A DNA stretch of 64,000 nucleotides from Flagellimonas hymeniacidonis (GCF_008040165.1 NZ_VRUR01000001.1:1259349-1323348), one strand, 5' to 3'; counted from the stretch's first letter, positions 30,335-39,265 are shown. Notes: generated by a model not told the origin, from the letters alone. Numbers and translations: made by a program.

Positions 30335-31006
30335 ATGGGAAAGCTGTACCTGGTACCTACACCAATAGGAAATCTTGAAGATATAACCCTAAGGGCTATT
30401 AAAGTGTTGAAAGAGGTAGATTTAGTGCTGGCGGAAGATACCCGAACCAGCGGGAAGCTCCTAAAGCATTTTGAAATAGGGACCCCGTTGCAAAGCCACC
30501 ACATGCACAACGAACACAAACAAGTGAATGCGTTGGTGCAAAAACTAAAAGCAGGCACTACGCTGGCGTTAATTTCAGATGCTGGGACACCAGCAATTTC
30601 GGATCCTGGATTTTTATTGACAAGAGCTTGTGTAGAAAATGATATTGAAGTAGAATGTCTTCCGGGCGCAACCGCGTTTGTACCTGCACTTGTAAATAGT
30701 GGGCTTCCCAATGATCGCTTTATTTTTGAAGGGTTTCTTCCCATAAAAAAAGGTAGACAAACCAGATTGCAGCAATTGGCTGAAGAATCCAGAACCATGG
30801 TTTTTTATGAATCTCCACATAAGTTGATAAAAACCTTGACCCAGTTTATTGAATACTTTGGAGCCGACAGACCTATTTCAGTATCACGTGAGTTGACCAA
30901 GTTATATGAGGAAACTGTCAGGGGAACCATAGTTGAGGTTTTAAAGCACTTCACTGAAAAGCCCCCAAAAGGAGAATTTGTTATCGTTGTCGGTGGAAAA
31001 AAATAG
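30335..31006 (+). CDS. rsmI: 16S rRNA (cytidine-1402-2'-O)-methyltransferase (223 aa)
   Basis: Tetrapyrrole-methylase fold enzyme methylating C1402 in the decoding centre of 16S rRNA. Hallmarks: the N-terminal LYLVPTPIGNLEDITLRA segment, AEDTRTSGKLL, the SDAGTPAISDPG SAM-binding loop, LPGATAFVPALV and EGFLPIKKG. Length (223) is at the shorter end of the family, lacking the extra C-terminal domain, as is common in Bacteroidota. Only 6 bases separate it from the next gene. Confidence 0.95.
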   Translation: MGKLYLVPTPIGNLEDITLRAIKVLKEVDLVLAEDTRTSGKLLKHFEIGTPLQSHHMHNEHKQVNALVQKLKAGTTLALISDAGTPAISDPGFLLTRACVENDIEVECLPGATAFVPALVNSGLPNDRFIFEGFLPIKKGRQTRLQQLAEESRTMVFYESPHKLIKTLTQFIEYFGADRPISVSRELTKLYEETVRGTIVEVLKHFTEKPPKGEFVIVVGGKK

Positions 31007-31012
31007 ACCTGT

Positions 31013-32146
31013 ATGAATCTGACTCCATGGATTATAACTGGAATAACAGTTACCGTAGTTTATTTTTTGGATGTCTGGGAGAACAAATACATCAAATCTA
31101 TTTTCGACTGGGTTCCTGCCATCTTATTAGTGTATCTAATTCCCGCGGCGGTTTCATATGTTTTGGGCCTAGACTTTTCTCAGGAAAAAATCCATGACTA
31201 TAGTAAAGACTTCTTTATTCCATTGGCAATTGTTACTGTCATGGGAAGTCTTTCATTAGGGCAACTTAAGGCGATTGGTTATAAACCAATTGTACTTTTT
31301 GTTGCTGGGTCGTTTTTTATTGCGCTCTTTCCGATAATTTTTGTCATGGGATTTTCCGAAACCACCTTGGTTGCTGAAACATTATCTATGAATGGTTTTT
31401 GGAAAGGAATACCTCCAATTGTAGGCAGTTGGATAGGAGGAAGTACAAGTCAATTGGTACTAAAAGAATTGGTAGAATGCCCTGAGGCAATTTTTCTTTC
31501 CGTCTTGGTTATGGACAATATCTTGGTTAACGTTTGGACCATTTTAATGTTTCAAGGAATTAAGAACAGCAATAGACTAAACCTTTGGTTTAAAATAACA
31601 GACAAAGGAATACCCGAGGAAATTCGCGAGGAAAAGCAGAAACCAATGGCTGTATGGATAACCGTCGTTATTCTTTTGGCCGTTGTTTTTGTCACTAACT
31701 ATTTTGTCGAAAGCTTTGTGGGAAAAGTGGTTTTACTTTCAATTGTTGGATTAGCACTTGGAAATTTTGTTCCCAGATGGAACTTCAAGTTCTCTTTGAA
31801 GGCAGGGGCTATTTTAATTTTGGTGGTCATGGCTATTTTAGGATTAAAGTTGCGGTTTGATACCCTTGGTTTTGATGTATCCTTTTTTGGCTTTTTAGTA
31901 GTTTGGCTCTTTGGTCATTTTATTTTTATGGTCCTAATAGCCAAATTGATGAACATAAATATGGCCTGGGTTCCCATTGCAAGTATGGCAAATGTTGGGG
32001 GTATCGCAACCGCACCTGCCGTTACAGCAGCTTATGAGAAAAAATGGATGCCACATGCCATTGTATTGGCAATACTAAGCATGGCAACAGGTACTTTTTG
32101 GGGAATGCTTACGATATACTTTTTAAAAGTAACAGTAGGGTCTTAA
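31013..32146 (+). CDS. DUF819 family integral membrane protein (377 aa)
   Basis: About ten membrane helices and the GSWIGGSTSQLVLKE segment characteristic of the DUF819 (YjcL-like) family. The second half repeats the pattern (ASMANVGGIATAPAVTAAY), suggesting an internal duplication as in secondary transporters. The substrate is unknown. Probably co-transcribed with rsmI because of the 6-base gap. Confidence 0.88.
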   Translation: MNLTPWIITGITVTVVYFLDVWENKYIKSIFDWVPAILLVYLIPAAVSYVLGLDFSQEKIHDYSKDFFIPLAIVTVMGSLSLGQLKAIGYKPIVLFVAGSFFIALFPIIFVMGFSETTLVAETLSMNGFWKGIPPIVGSWIGGSTSQLVLKELVECPEAIFLSVLVMDNILVNVWTILMFQGIKNSNRLNLWFKITDKGIPEEIREEKQKPMAVWITVVILLAVVFVTNYFVESFVGKVVLLSIVGLALGNFVPRWNFKFSLKAGAILILVVMAILGLKLRFDTLGFDVSFFGFLVVWLFGHFIFMVLIAKLMNINMAWVPIASMANVGGIATAPAVTAAYEKKWMPHAIVLAILSMATGTFWGMLTIYFLKVTVGS

Positions 32147-32241
32147 CTATGTTAAACCTTTGAGTGACTATTAACGCGTAAGATTTGATAGTTTTTGAGT
32201 GTATTTTCGACAATACCTCTAGCGTTTAGTATTTGACTCCA

Positions 32242-33294
32242 ATGGTCCAAAAGTTTAATCCTGAGATTGATAAGGTGTATTTCATCAACAGATATACGCT
32301 TTTTCATATTATGTCAGGTTCGGGAACCATTCAAGTGGATTTCAAAAATTATACAGATTGGCAGGACAAAGCCATCTACTTAGAAAAAGGACAGTATATC
32401 AAATTCTTTTCGGATGATTTTGTGGTCAGAAAAATAGAATTTCCAAGTAAATCCATTTTTGAAAAGAAGGAAGTTCGAGTTCTTTTTAAGCATTTGATTT
32501 CGTTGGGCTACATCAACTTCAATGAATGTGAGGAATGCAAAAGATATCTTTCAAATACAGTTTTCTCTGAAAACACCGCCGAAATTATCGACATCTCCTC
32601 AAAACAATGGTATTGGCAAAATCCTTTTCAGGCCAGTAAAGAAGAATATCAGATCATTTTTGATGTGAAGGATATTATTGACCAAGAATATTATGGCAAC
32701 TTTACCAACAATGACCTTTCCGCATTAATGTTGGAAAATGGGTATGACGCTCAAGCATTGGTCAAAGACAAGGTTGGTTTTTCCGTTAGAACATTGCTTT
32801 CCAACAAACGATTAATGGAGAGCAAGAAAAAAATAGCCTTTACAGATAAGAGCATTCAAGAAGTTTCTTATGAAACGGGATATAAAGACCCTGCCTATTT
32901 TAATCGGGTATTTAAAAATACTACGGGCCAGACGCCTTCTCAGTTTCGAGATGGCTTCGATTATGAAAACCGTGATTCCTTCACCCAAAACCTTATTGAG
33001 TTATTGAAAGAACATCATTTGGAACATCGTGCTTTGGATTTCTATGCGGATAAGATGAACCTTTCTGTAAAAGCACTTTCCAAAAAAACGAGGGCGAAAA
33101 TGAACGCCTCTTTGGGTCAGTTGATTCGAAACGAGGTGATTTCCACCTCAAAAAGGTTGTTGAGCCAAGATGCTTCCATAAAAGATGTGGCTTATGCATT
33201 GGGATTCGAGGAAGCCAACCACTTTTCACATTTCTTCAAAAATTATACGGGCAATACCCCCACCGATTACAAAATCAAAAAGTACAATTCTTAG
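32242..33294 (+). CDS. AraC-type regulator with two helix-turn-helix modules (350 aa)
   Basis: N-terminal cupin-like sensor (about 1-130), then two successive AraC-type DNA-binding domains. The first is about 145-240, with KSIQEVSYETGYKDPAYFNRVFK as recognition region and TPSQFR ending. The second is about 255-350, with ASIKDVAYALGFEEANHFSHFFK and TPTDYK ending. Most AraC regulators have a single module of two HTH motifs, so a tandem copy is unusual. ATG 32242 is chosen over the in-frame TTG 32233. The genes downstream (NTF2-like, YHS and SPW proteins) may be its targets (inference). Confidence 0.88.
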   Translation: MVQKFNPEIDKVYFINRYTLFHIMSGSGTIQVDFKNYTDWQDKAIYLEKGQYIKFFSDDFVVRKIEFPSKSIFEKKEVRVLFKHLISLGYINFNECEECKRYLSNTVFSENTAEIIDISSKQWYWQNPFQASKEEYQIIFDVKDIIDQEYYGNFTNNDLSALMLENGYDAQALVKDKVGFSVRTLLSNKRLMESKKKIAFTDKSIQEVSYETGYKDPAYFNRVFKNTTGQTPSQFRDGFDYENRDSFTQNLIELLKEHHLEHRALDFYADKMNLSVKALSKKTRAKMNASLGQLIRNEVISTSKRLLSQDASIKDVAYALGFEEANHFSHFFKNYTGNTPTDYKIKKYNS

Positions 33295-33386
33295 CGTCTT
33301 TTTTGTACGGATTCTAGTCCATTCCATGCTGAAATTTGCAATGTAATTACAAACAAAAATTTGTTCAATCATTAAAAATATCAGAA

Positions 33387-33740
33387 ATGGAAATTAAATC
33401 ATTAGCCGCCGAAATGGATGGCATAGTAACACAAGGAGCTATAGTTGATGCAGTAAAGCAATTCTTCGCGGAAGACGCGACCACATCAGACTATAGTGGA
33501 GTAGCAACCACTAACAAACAACAAATGGTGGAAAAAATGGAAGGTTTCGCAGGGGCGATTGCCCAAGTGAACGGCATTACCCATCACCACACTATTGTGG
33601 ATGGAAATGTATCTGCTTCAGAATTCACTTTTGATTTCAATATGAAAGATGACAGTAAAATTTACTGGCATGAAATTATTCGTCGTATCTGGAATGCAGA
33701 AGGGAAAGTTGTACAGGAAGAATACTTCAACGCACAATAG
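33387..33740 (+). CDS. NTF2/SnoaL-like small protein (117 aa)
   Basis: Small alpha+beta-barrel type protein: an N-terminal helix (VDAVKQFFAEDATTSDY), a central strand set, and the tail IIRRIWNAEGKVVQEEYF, which fits SnoaL-like polyketide cyclase/NTF2 proteins. ATG 33387 starts the recognisable domain; the frame is open 17 codons upstream without similarity. No signal peptide. The ligand is unknown. Confidence 0.78.
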   Translation: MEIKSLAAEMDGIVTQGAIVDAVKQFFAEDATTSDYSGVATTNKQQMVEKMEGFAGAIAQVNGITHHHTIVDGNVSASEFTFDFNMKDDSKIYWHEIIRRIWNAEGKVVQEEYFNAQ

Positions 33741-33908
33741 ATGCTTCCTTATTTCTCTAATATCAAACAAGAAAATCGATTGTATCGTAATGACGCAGCG
33801 AGTTTTGGTGATGTTTTTATCAGGTCCAGATGGTATTATCAATTAGTACTTACAGACAAAGATATTGGTAGGAGTAAAGATGTAGTAATTAAAAAAACAA
33901 ACAAATAA
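33741..33908 (+). CDS. possible small protein (55 aa)
   Basis: An open frame beginning directly after the stop of the preceding gene (TAG then ATG) and ending 15 bases before the YHS gene. The peptide is polar and basic (FGDVFIRSRWYYQLVL in the middle). I do not recognise it. It may be a real short gene, a decayed fragment or chance; tight fit between neighbours is its only support. Confidence 0.25.
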   Translation: MLPYFSNIKQENRLYRNDAASFGDVFIRSRWYYQLVLTDKDIGRSKDVVIKKTNK

Positions 33909-33923
33909 TTTAAGAAAAGTAAA

Positions 33924-34394
33924 ATGAAAAGTTTAAAATTATCCATAGCATTAGTAGCATTAACATTTGCTACAGGTTTATCGGCCCAAGACAAAATGGC
34001 CAATAATATTGACAACAGTAATATTGCACTTGCAGGGTATAGTCCTGTATCATATTTGGATTTGGGATTGGCCCAAAGAGGTAATAAAGCGTATAAGTCT
34101 GAGTATAAAAAAGTAGTTTATTATTTCACTTCTGGAGAGCAAAAGGCAACTTTTGATAAAAACCCTTCAAAGTACTTACCTCAATATGGGGGTTTCTGTG
34201 CTTTTGGCACCTATGCAGGAGCAAAGTTCAGAGTGGATCCAACTAAATTCATTGTAAAAGACGGAAAATACTACTTGTATTTGAACAATGTGGAGCTCGA
34301 TGCAAAACAACTTTGGCTTGCAGAAAACAATCATGGTAAATTAAAAAGTGTTGCGGACACCAATTGGAAGAAGTTGGGTAAGACGCATAACTAA
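33924..34394 (+). CDS. exported YHS-domain protein (156 aa)
   Basis: Signal peptide at about 1-21 (ending GLSAQ). Then a YHS-type domain: IALAGYSPVSYL, KSEYKKVVYYFTS, and YGGFCAFGTYAGAKF with the family's conserved cysteine. The fold is linked to metal binding, often copper, but no ligand set is certain here. Located in the periplasm or outer surface. 31 bases separate it from the SPW gene, suggesting an operon. Confidence 0.87.
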   Translation: MKSLKLSIALVALTFATGLSAQDKMANNIDNSNIALAGYSPVSYLDLGLAQRGNKAYKSEYKKVVYYFTSGEQKATFDKNPSKYLPQYGGFCAFGTYAGAKFRVDPTKFIVKDGKYYLYLNNVELDAKQLWLAENNHGKLKSVADTNWKKLGKTHN

Positions 34395-34425
34395 GCCATT
34401 TTAATAATCGCTAAAATTTTAAATT

Positions 34426-34779
34426 ATGAAATTCATAACCAAAAGAATTCACGCATTTTTAGATTATCCAGTAGCTATAGCATTAATAGCACTCCCATTC
34501 TTATTAGGTTTGGGTAGTTCTAACCCATTAGCATTACAGCTTTCGGTGGCTACAGGAATTGCAGCATTTGTGCTGACCTTGTTAACAGATCATCACTTGG
34601 GAGCATTTAAAGTTATTCCCTATAAGTTTCATTTGATAGTTGACTTTATGGTTGCCATAGTATTTATTCTGGCACCTTTTATACTGTCTTTTGAAGGAAT
34701 CGATGCTTACTACTATTGGATAAATGGAATTGCGGTACTGACTGTGGTTAGCTTGCATAAAGCAGAAATAAGTACTTAG
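34426..34779 (+). CDS. SPW-repeat-like small membrane protein (117 aa)
   Basis: Four hydrophobic segments (about 14-30, 36-52, 67-84, 92-108). Two related halves: the DYPVAIALIALPFLLGL half and the HLIVDFMVAIVFILAPFIL half, as in SPW-repeat membrane proteins. Function unknown. It ends the small YHS/SPW operon, followed by a terminator hairpin. Confidence 0.8.
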   Translation: MKFITKRIHAFLDYPVAIALIALPFLLGLGSSNPLALQLSVATGIAAFVLTLLTDHHLGAFKVIPYKFHLIVDFMVAIVFILAPFILSFEGIDAYYYWINGIAVLTVVSLHKAEIST

Positions 34780-34924
34780 AACTGTGAAAGTGGAGAATAA
34801 TCAGAATACAATGTTCTTTTTCACATAAAACAACTGAAGATTTTGGTTGGTTATGGCTCCAAGCATGTCGATTGTAAGATTGATGTGCTTTGGTGTTTAT
34901 TATGAATCGCAAAACTATTTCAAC

Positions 34925-34967
34925 AAAAGCTAAGCTAGGTAACTAAAACTACTCTCTTAGCTTTTTT
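34925..34967 (+). terminator. terminator-like hairpin after the SPW gene
   Basis: Stem AAAGCTAAG / CTTAGCTTT with a loop of about 20 bases, followed by a T run. It lies about 150 bases after the SPW stop and 15 before the next gene. No gene was seen in 34780-34982. Confidence 0.55.
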
Positions 34968-34982
34968 ATACATTTAACAAGC

Positions 34983-35558
34983 ATGAAAGAACTACTCTCC
35001 GATATTCGAAAGTGTGAAGTATGCAAAGCACACCTTCCTTTGGGCCCAAGACCCATCGTTGCAGGACACCCAGATGCGCGAATCTTAATCATTGGCCATG
35101 CACCGGGCACCAAAGTGCATAAAACAGGAATACCTTGGGATGACCCTAGCGGCAAACAGCTTCGCAAATGGATGGGGGTAACGGACGAAGAATTTTACGA
35201 TGAGACCAAAATAGCTCAAATGCCCATGGGATTCTGTTATCCAGGAAAAGGAAAAACGGGTGATTTACCCCCAAGAACAGAATGCGCTCCCCTGTGGCAT
35301 AAACCACTGCTGAGTAAAATGCCTAACCTTAAATTGACAATTTTGATTGGCCAATACTCCCAACGTCATTATTTGGGCAACAAAATGGAAAAGAATTTGA
35401 CCGAAACGGTTAGGAATTACATGAACTACGCTCCTGAATATTTTGTAATACCACACCCTTCACCCAGAAATCGATTTTGGTTAAGTAAAAACCCTTGGTT
35501 TGAAGAGGAAGTTGTGCCCAAGCTTAAAGAATATATTTCGCAACAATTAAACAATTAA
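34983..35558 (+). CDS. uracil-DNA glycosylase superfamily protein (191 aa)
   Basis: Motif 1 of the superfamily appears as IIGHAPGTKVHKTGIPWDD, and the closing motif as IPHPSPRN, with a histidine followed by PSPRNRFWL. An N-terminal pair of cysteines (KCEVCKAHL) may bind metal or a cluster. The set fits the uracil-DNA glycosylase family-4/5-like group widely found in Bacteroidota; the exact base excised is unknown. It meets the Crp/Fnr gene tail to tail with a 4-base overlap. Confidence 0.86.
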   Translation: MKELLSDIRKCEVCKAHLPLGPRPIVAGHPDARILIIGHAPGTKVHKTGIPWDDPSGKQLRKWMGVTDEEFYDETKIAQMPMGFCYPGKGKTGDLPPRTECAPLWHKPLLSKMPNLKLTILIGQYSQRHYLGNKMEKNLTETVRNYMNYAPEYFVIPHPSPRNRFWLSKNPWFEEEVVPKLKEYISQQLNN

Positions 35559-36139
35559 TACGAAATACTAGATCGTAACCTACTGAACGTTTCGGGTTTC
35601 ATGTTAAGGTAAGAAGCCAAATATTTTTGTGGAATTATTTTTAGCTCCTCAGGACAGCGTTGCATAAAGGTGGTATAGCGTTGCTCGGCAGAGAGGGTCA
35701 ATATTTCAACCTCCCTTTGTAATCTACCAAACAAGATTTGTTGAAAAAACTGATGTCCCCACACATAGAAATCTGGATATTTTTCAAACAAACCTTGATA
35801 GTCCTTGAAAGAAATGGCCAACATTTTTGAAGGCTTCAATGCTTCTAGGAAAGTATCTGAAGGTGTTTTTTTAATAAATGAATCAAATGCTCCAGAAGGA
35901 CTGCCCGAATACGAAAACCCAAGAACCACTTTCTCGCCCTTTTCATTCAAAATATAAATGGCCTGTACGCCCTCCAGTACAAAATAGAAATAGCGCTCAA
36001 CATTCCCAGCTTCGGTAATCAGGTCATACTGGTTAAAAGTCTTTACAGACCACAGTGACTTAAAATGACCTTCTTCTTGTTCATTTAGGGTAATCTGAGG
36101 AAAAAAGGCCTTTAGGCGAAGGAAAGTTTCATCATTCAT
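35555..36139 (-). CDS. Crp/Fnr family transcriptional regulator (194 aa)
   Basis: N-terminal cyclic-nucleotide-binding fold (about 20-120, with YFYFVLEGVQAIYI and GFSYSGSPSGAFDSF). A dimer helix and a short C-terminal winged helix follow (IIPQKYLASYLNMKPETFSRLRS). No cysteine cluster as in oxygen-sensing Fnr. The effector is unknown. Its 5' side faces the repeat array that begins at 36221. Confidence 0.88.
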   Translation of the reverse strand: MNDETFLRLKAFFPQITLNEQEEGHFKSLWSVKTFNQYDLITEAGNVERYFYFVLEGVQAIYILNEKGEKVVLGFSYSGSPSGAFDSFIKKTPSDTFLEALKPSKMLAISFKDYQGLFEKYPDFYVWGHQFFQQILFGRLQREVEILTLSAEQRYTTFMQRCPEELKIIPQKYLASYLNMKPETFSRLRSSISY

Positions 36140-36220
36140 ACAAGCAGCGAATTTTCCTTAAAAATAAGAATATGGTTTAGGATTAAAATAGAGGTCTTTA
36201 AACAAAGTGATTATGCTTTT

Positions 36221-36370
36221 TCAGACATCAGATTTCTGACCACTGACCTAAAACTCGACCCTTCAATCCACAATTTGCATTCGTCAATTAACTCTTGAAT
36301 CTTAAGCTAAATTTCCCGAACTTCATTTATCTACGGATAAAAATCATTAAAACGGATTCATATCCTTTTT
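36221..36370 (+). repeat. intergenic repeat unit 1 of the cassette-like array (partial)
   Basis: Contains TCAGACATCAGATTTCTGA (36221-36239), two CTGACC heptad-like steps, then module 3 (starting around ACCCTTCAATCC and ending CATATCC). It runs directly into the next unit with no gene between them. The first 19 bases recur with one change at 40654-40672, near the far end of the region. Confidence 0.7.
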
Positions 36371-36371
36371 A

Positions 36372-36540
36372 GATAAGTGCAATCTAAAAGGCATAACCTG
36401 ATATATTTGGCAGTGTTGTCTCCCTAAAACCCCATCCTTCAATCCAAAAGGGCCATCCATCAATTCCATCTTGATTTTAAACGTTAATTCAGCCAACTTC
36501 CATTCGGATGATATAGCTCATTAAAATGAAGCCATATCAT
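36372..36540 (+). repeat. intergenic repeat unit 2 of the array
   Basis: Module 1 (GATAAGTGCAATCTAAAAGG through TGTTGTCTCCCTAAAA, 36372-36429) joined directly to module 3 (36426-36540, including CATCCATCAATT and ending CCATATCATAAT). Module 2 and the heptad repeat are missing from this unit. Confidence 0.75.
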
Positions 36541-36569
36541 AATCATTTGCAACAATTAAATATAAATTG

Positions 36570-37139
36570 ATGGAGAAAATAATTGCAGAAGAATTAATGA
36601 CTGAAAATTTATTTTGGACAATTATTTCAAACTCGAGAAAAGAGGGTAAGGACATAGATTCTCAAGCACGATCATTGAAACTTGAATTAAAGAAATTATC
36701 TGAACAGGAACTTTTTGGTTTCCTGTACCATTACTACAAACTTTCATCAAAATCATATAATGGAGACTTGTGGCTGGTGCCTTACATTCTTTTGGGGGGC
36801 TGCAGTGATGACTGGTTTGATTATTTTCGGGATTGGCTTATTTCTAGGGGGAAAGCAGTGTATTATAGCGCTTTAGAGAACCCTGACAGTATTTGTGATG
36901 AATTTGATTTAATTTCTGAAGGAGATGAACCAACATTTGGGGGATTGGGCTATGTATATAGAGAAGTTTTTGAAGAAAAGTTCAAAAAGGATTTTTATAA
37001 GGAAGAAGACAAATACGATTATGGTGATGCATTGAATAGGGATGAAATTGAATTCAAATGGTCTCGGGAGGATGAAGAGTCTATGCGAAAAATTTGCCCA
37101 AAAACCTTCGATAAATGGTGGAATAATGATAGATTCTAA
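36570..37139 (+). CDS. DUF4240 domain protein (189 aa)
   Basis: First gene of the array. It contains the DUF4240 pattern: ENLFWTIISNSRK near the start, LSEQELFGFLYHYYKL, the GGCSDDWFDYFRDWLISRG core, and an acidic C-terminal region ending CPKTFDKWW. No signal or membrane segment; strongly acidic. The domain has no proven activity, though it is frequently met in orphan arrays and near polymorphic toxins. ATG 36570 is used; the in-frame TTG just before is also possible. It is flanked on both sides by the intergenic repeat. Confidence 0.85.
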   Translation: MEKIIAEELMTENLFWTIISNSRKEGKDIDSQARSLKLELKKLSEQELFGFLYHYYKLSSKSYNGDLWLVPYILLGGCSDDWFDYFRDWLISRGKAVYYSALENPDSICDEFDLISEGDEPTFGGLGYVYREVFEEKFKKDFYKEEDKYDYGDALNRDEIEFKWSREDEESMRKICPKTFDKWWNNDRF

Positions 37140-37232
37140 TCAAAATAGAATAAAAAGTTGCCGACAATCTACATGAAATTATAGTTTTATTCCACAGATG
37201 CAACACAAAAAACCGCACATAATATACTCAGC

Positions 37233-37535
37233 GATAAGTGCAATCTAAAAGACATAACCTGATATATATTTGGCACTGTTGTCTCCCTAAAAACCTCTGC
37301 CGAGCAAGGTTAAAGGGTGATACTAAAGACCGTTCCGCAAAAATTAATTCTTATTTACTGACTACTGACTACTGACTACTGACTACTGACTACTGACCAC
37401 TGATCCAAAACCCCATCCTCCAATTCAAAAGAACCATTCATCAATTTAGCCCAGATTTAAAGAATAGAATCTTCGAACTTCACGTATCGCCGGATATAAA
37501 CCATTGAAACGAATACATATCCTTAGTAGTTACCT
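37233..37535 (+). repeat. intergenic repeat unit 3 of the array (fullest copy)
   Basis: Module 1 (37233-37293), module 2 (about 37294-37355), the heptad VNTR (37356-37404) and module 3 (about 37407-37530). Bases 37289-37362 are identical over 74 bases to 38633-38706. Bases 37439-37483 are identical over 45 bases to 39388-39432. Confidence 0.85.
37356..37404 (+). repeat. heptanucleotide tandem repeat (TACTGAC)
   Basis: Six perfect TACTGAC copies followed by CACTGAT. The related unit at 38700-38720 has three steps (TACTGAC, CACTGAC, CACTGAC) and the unit at 36231 only two. Copy number therefore varies between units. Confidence 0.92.
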
Positions 37536-37549
37536 ATAAGTTGAAAATA

Positions 37550-38533
37550 ATGGATGAAAATTGGGAAATTGAAAAACATAAATTTGATGAAGAAACCCGT
37601 CTTTCCGTAAGTGTCAATAATAAATTGAACGCTTCAGATTTAAATAAAATTGAAGATTTAGTAGCCAAGAATAATATTATTTATATTTCCTTTAAAACCG
37701 AGCAAACAACAAAGCTTTGGAAAGAAATAAATAGAATAATAGTTACACACAGTCCAACAATACGATTCGCTATAAGTAATCTTAAAATCGGAGAATTTGA
37801 AAATCTATCTTTTTTAGAGAATTTACCGGATATTCAAGACCTGTACATATCCAATTATTATAAATTAAAAGATTTGAGTCCGATCTCTAATTTAAAAAAA
37901 CTTAGAGTTTTAAGACTTTTATACCCTTTTCGGTCTGCAAGAGTCCGTTTAAAGCCTTTGACCGAATTAAAACAGCTGGAAGAATTTGAAATATTTCACG
38001 TAAAGGATATAGAGGAAATTGCGAATTTCACATCTTTAAAAAAAATAACCCTTCTTCGTTTAAAATGCGATAACCTTGACTTTTTGAGGCCTTTAATAAA
38101 TCTAGAGGGAATCAGATTAGGTGCAAGTGATAAAATAGCAGATTTTTCTGGCTTATATGATCTACCTCGATTAAAGGACGGGTTCTTTATTAAGGATTAT
38201 AAAAACACCACCGCTGAATTTATTTCTCATCTAAAAAAAATGGAAAAATTGAAAGTACATTGCTTTAACTCTTTAGTAAAGTTTCCTTCTTTAGAAAGCC
38301 TTGACAATTTAACAGAATTAGAGATCGTCCATTTAAAAAAATTAAGAAATATCGATGGTGTTGCCAAGGCAAAAAACTTAAAGGAACTAATTGCTTTTGT
38401 TGGAAAAGAATTTAAACCATCAGCATTGAAAATATTAAAGGGACACCCATCTTTACAAACGTTAAGAGCAGGATTTAACACAAACAAGCAAGAAGCAGAA
38501 TTTGAATTGATAAAAAAAGAAATTTTGGGATAA
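37550..38533 (+). CDS. leucine-rich-repeat protein (327 aa)
   Basis: Second gene of the array. After an N-terminal region of about 80 residues come roughly eight SDS22-like leucine-rich repeats (steps of about 20-22 residues, such as LPDIQDLYISNYYKLKDLSP, ISNLKKLRVLRL, LTELKQLEEFEIF, LDNLTELEIVHLKKLRNIDG). No signal peptide or membrane segment, so it should be a cytosolic protein-binding solenoid. The partner is unknown. ATG 37550 is preferred to the TTG at 37541. Repeat units lie on both sides. Confidence 0.85.
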   Translation: MDENWEIEKHKFDEETRLSVSVNNKLNASDLNKIEDLVAKNNIIYISFKTEQTTKLWKEINRIIVTHSPTIRFAISNLKIGEFENLSFLENLPDIQDLYISNYYKLKDLSPISNLKKLRVLRLLYPFRSARVRLKPLTELKQLEEFEIFHVKDIEEIANFTSLKKITLLRLKCDNLDFLRPLINLEGIRLGASDKIADFSGLYDLPRLKDGFFIKDYKNTTAEFISHLKKMEKLKVHCFNSLVKFPSLESLDNLTELEIVHLKKLRNIDGVAKAKNLKELIAFVGKEFKPSALKILKGHPSLQTLRAGFNTNKQEAEFELIKKEILG

Positions 38534-38582
38534 AAACTGTAGGGAACACCGTATAAAAATGATAAGGATCAAATACCAACCC

Positions 38583-38842
38583 ATAACTGCAATCCAGCAC
38601 AACCTGATATATTTGGCACTGTTATCTCCCTAAAAAACCTCTGCCGAGCAAGGTTAAAGGGTGATACTAAAGACCGTTCCGCAAAAATTAATTCTTATTT
38701 ACTGACCACTGACCACTGACTTAAAACCCCACCCTCTAATCTAAAAAGACCCTGCCATCAATTTAGTCTGGATTTTTCTTTAAAATTTCCGAACTTCACT
38801 TATTGGATGACATAGTCCATTAAAGCGAAGCCATACCATAAT
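38583..38842 (+). repeat. intergenic repeat unit 4 of the array
   Basis: Module 1 (38583-38637), module 2 (38638-38699), three heptad steps (38700-38720) and module 3 (38721-38842, ending CCATACCATAAT as in unit 2). Confidence 0.85.
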
Positions 38843-38864
38843 TGTTAGTTTTGATATTAAAGGA

Positions 38865-39170
38865 ATGATAATTAGAATATTTAAAGCAGTAATCCCAGAA
38901 GAGCTTCATGAGGAATTTGAATTGAAATTCAAGGAAATTTCCGTTCCAGTCGTTGAAAATTATAGTGGTCTGATATCGTTGGAAATCGGCAAACCAACAA
39001 AGTGGAATCCGAAGGAGTTCATTATGATTTCTTGTTGGAACAAGGAAGACGATTTAATAAGATTTGCAGGGCAAAATTGGAATGAAGCCCATATCCCAAA
39101 AGGAATGGAAAAGTATATTGATAGCTGTTCTGTAGACCATTACCAGCAAATCAAATTATCAAATAACTAA
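38865..39170 (+). CDS. ABM-like small protein (101 aa)
   Basis: Third gene of the array. The pattern (MIIRIFKAVIPEELHEEFELKF start, a central strand LISLEIGKPTKW, EFIMISCWNKEDDLIRFAG, ending with a C-terminal strand) fits the dimeric alpha+beta-barrel of antibiotic-biosynthesis-monooxygenase-like proteins. No cofactor is needed in that family, but many members have no known activity. Spacing to the flanking repeats matches the other array genes. Confidence 0.72.
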   Translation: MIIRIFKAVIPEELHEEFELKFKEISVPVVENYSGLISLEIGKPTKWNPKEFIMISCWNKEDDLIRFAGQNWNEAHIPKGMEKYIDSCSVDHYQQIKLSNN

Positions 39171-39265
39171 ATCTAACAACGTATATAATTTTGCCTTCCC
39201 TTTTAATTGTAAATTAAATCCATCGGAAAAATCCAATCAAGCTGCTCCCGCACACGCGGAATCAC

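Noticed and set aside
32147..32241. Two TTTGAGTG copies (32159 and 32194) as an AraC operator
   Set aside because: The 35-base step is not a whole number of helical turns and the repeat is short, so it was not listed as a site.
37356..37404. CRISPR-like repeats
   Set aside because: The units are contiguous 7-base repeats without spacers, and no cas genes are present.
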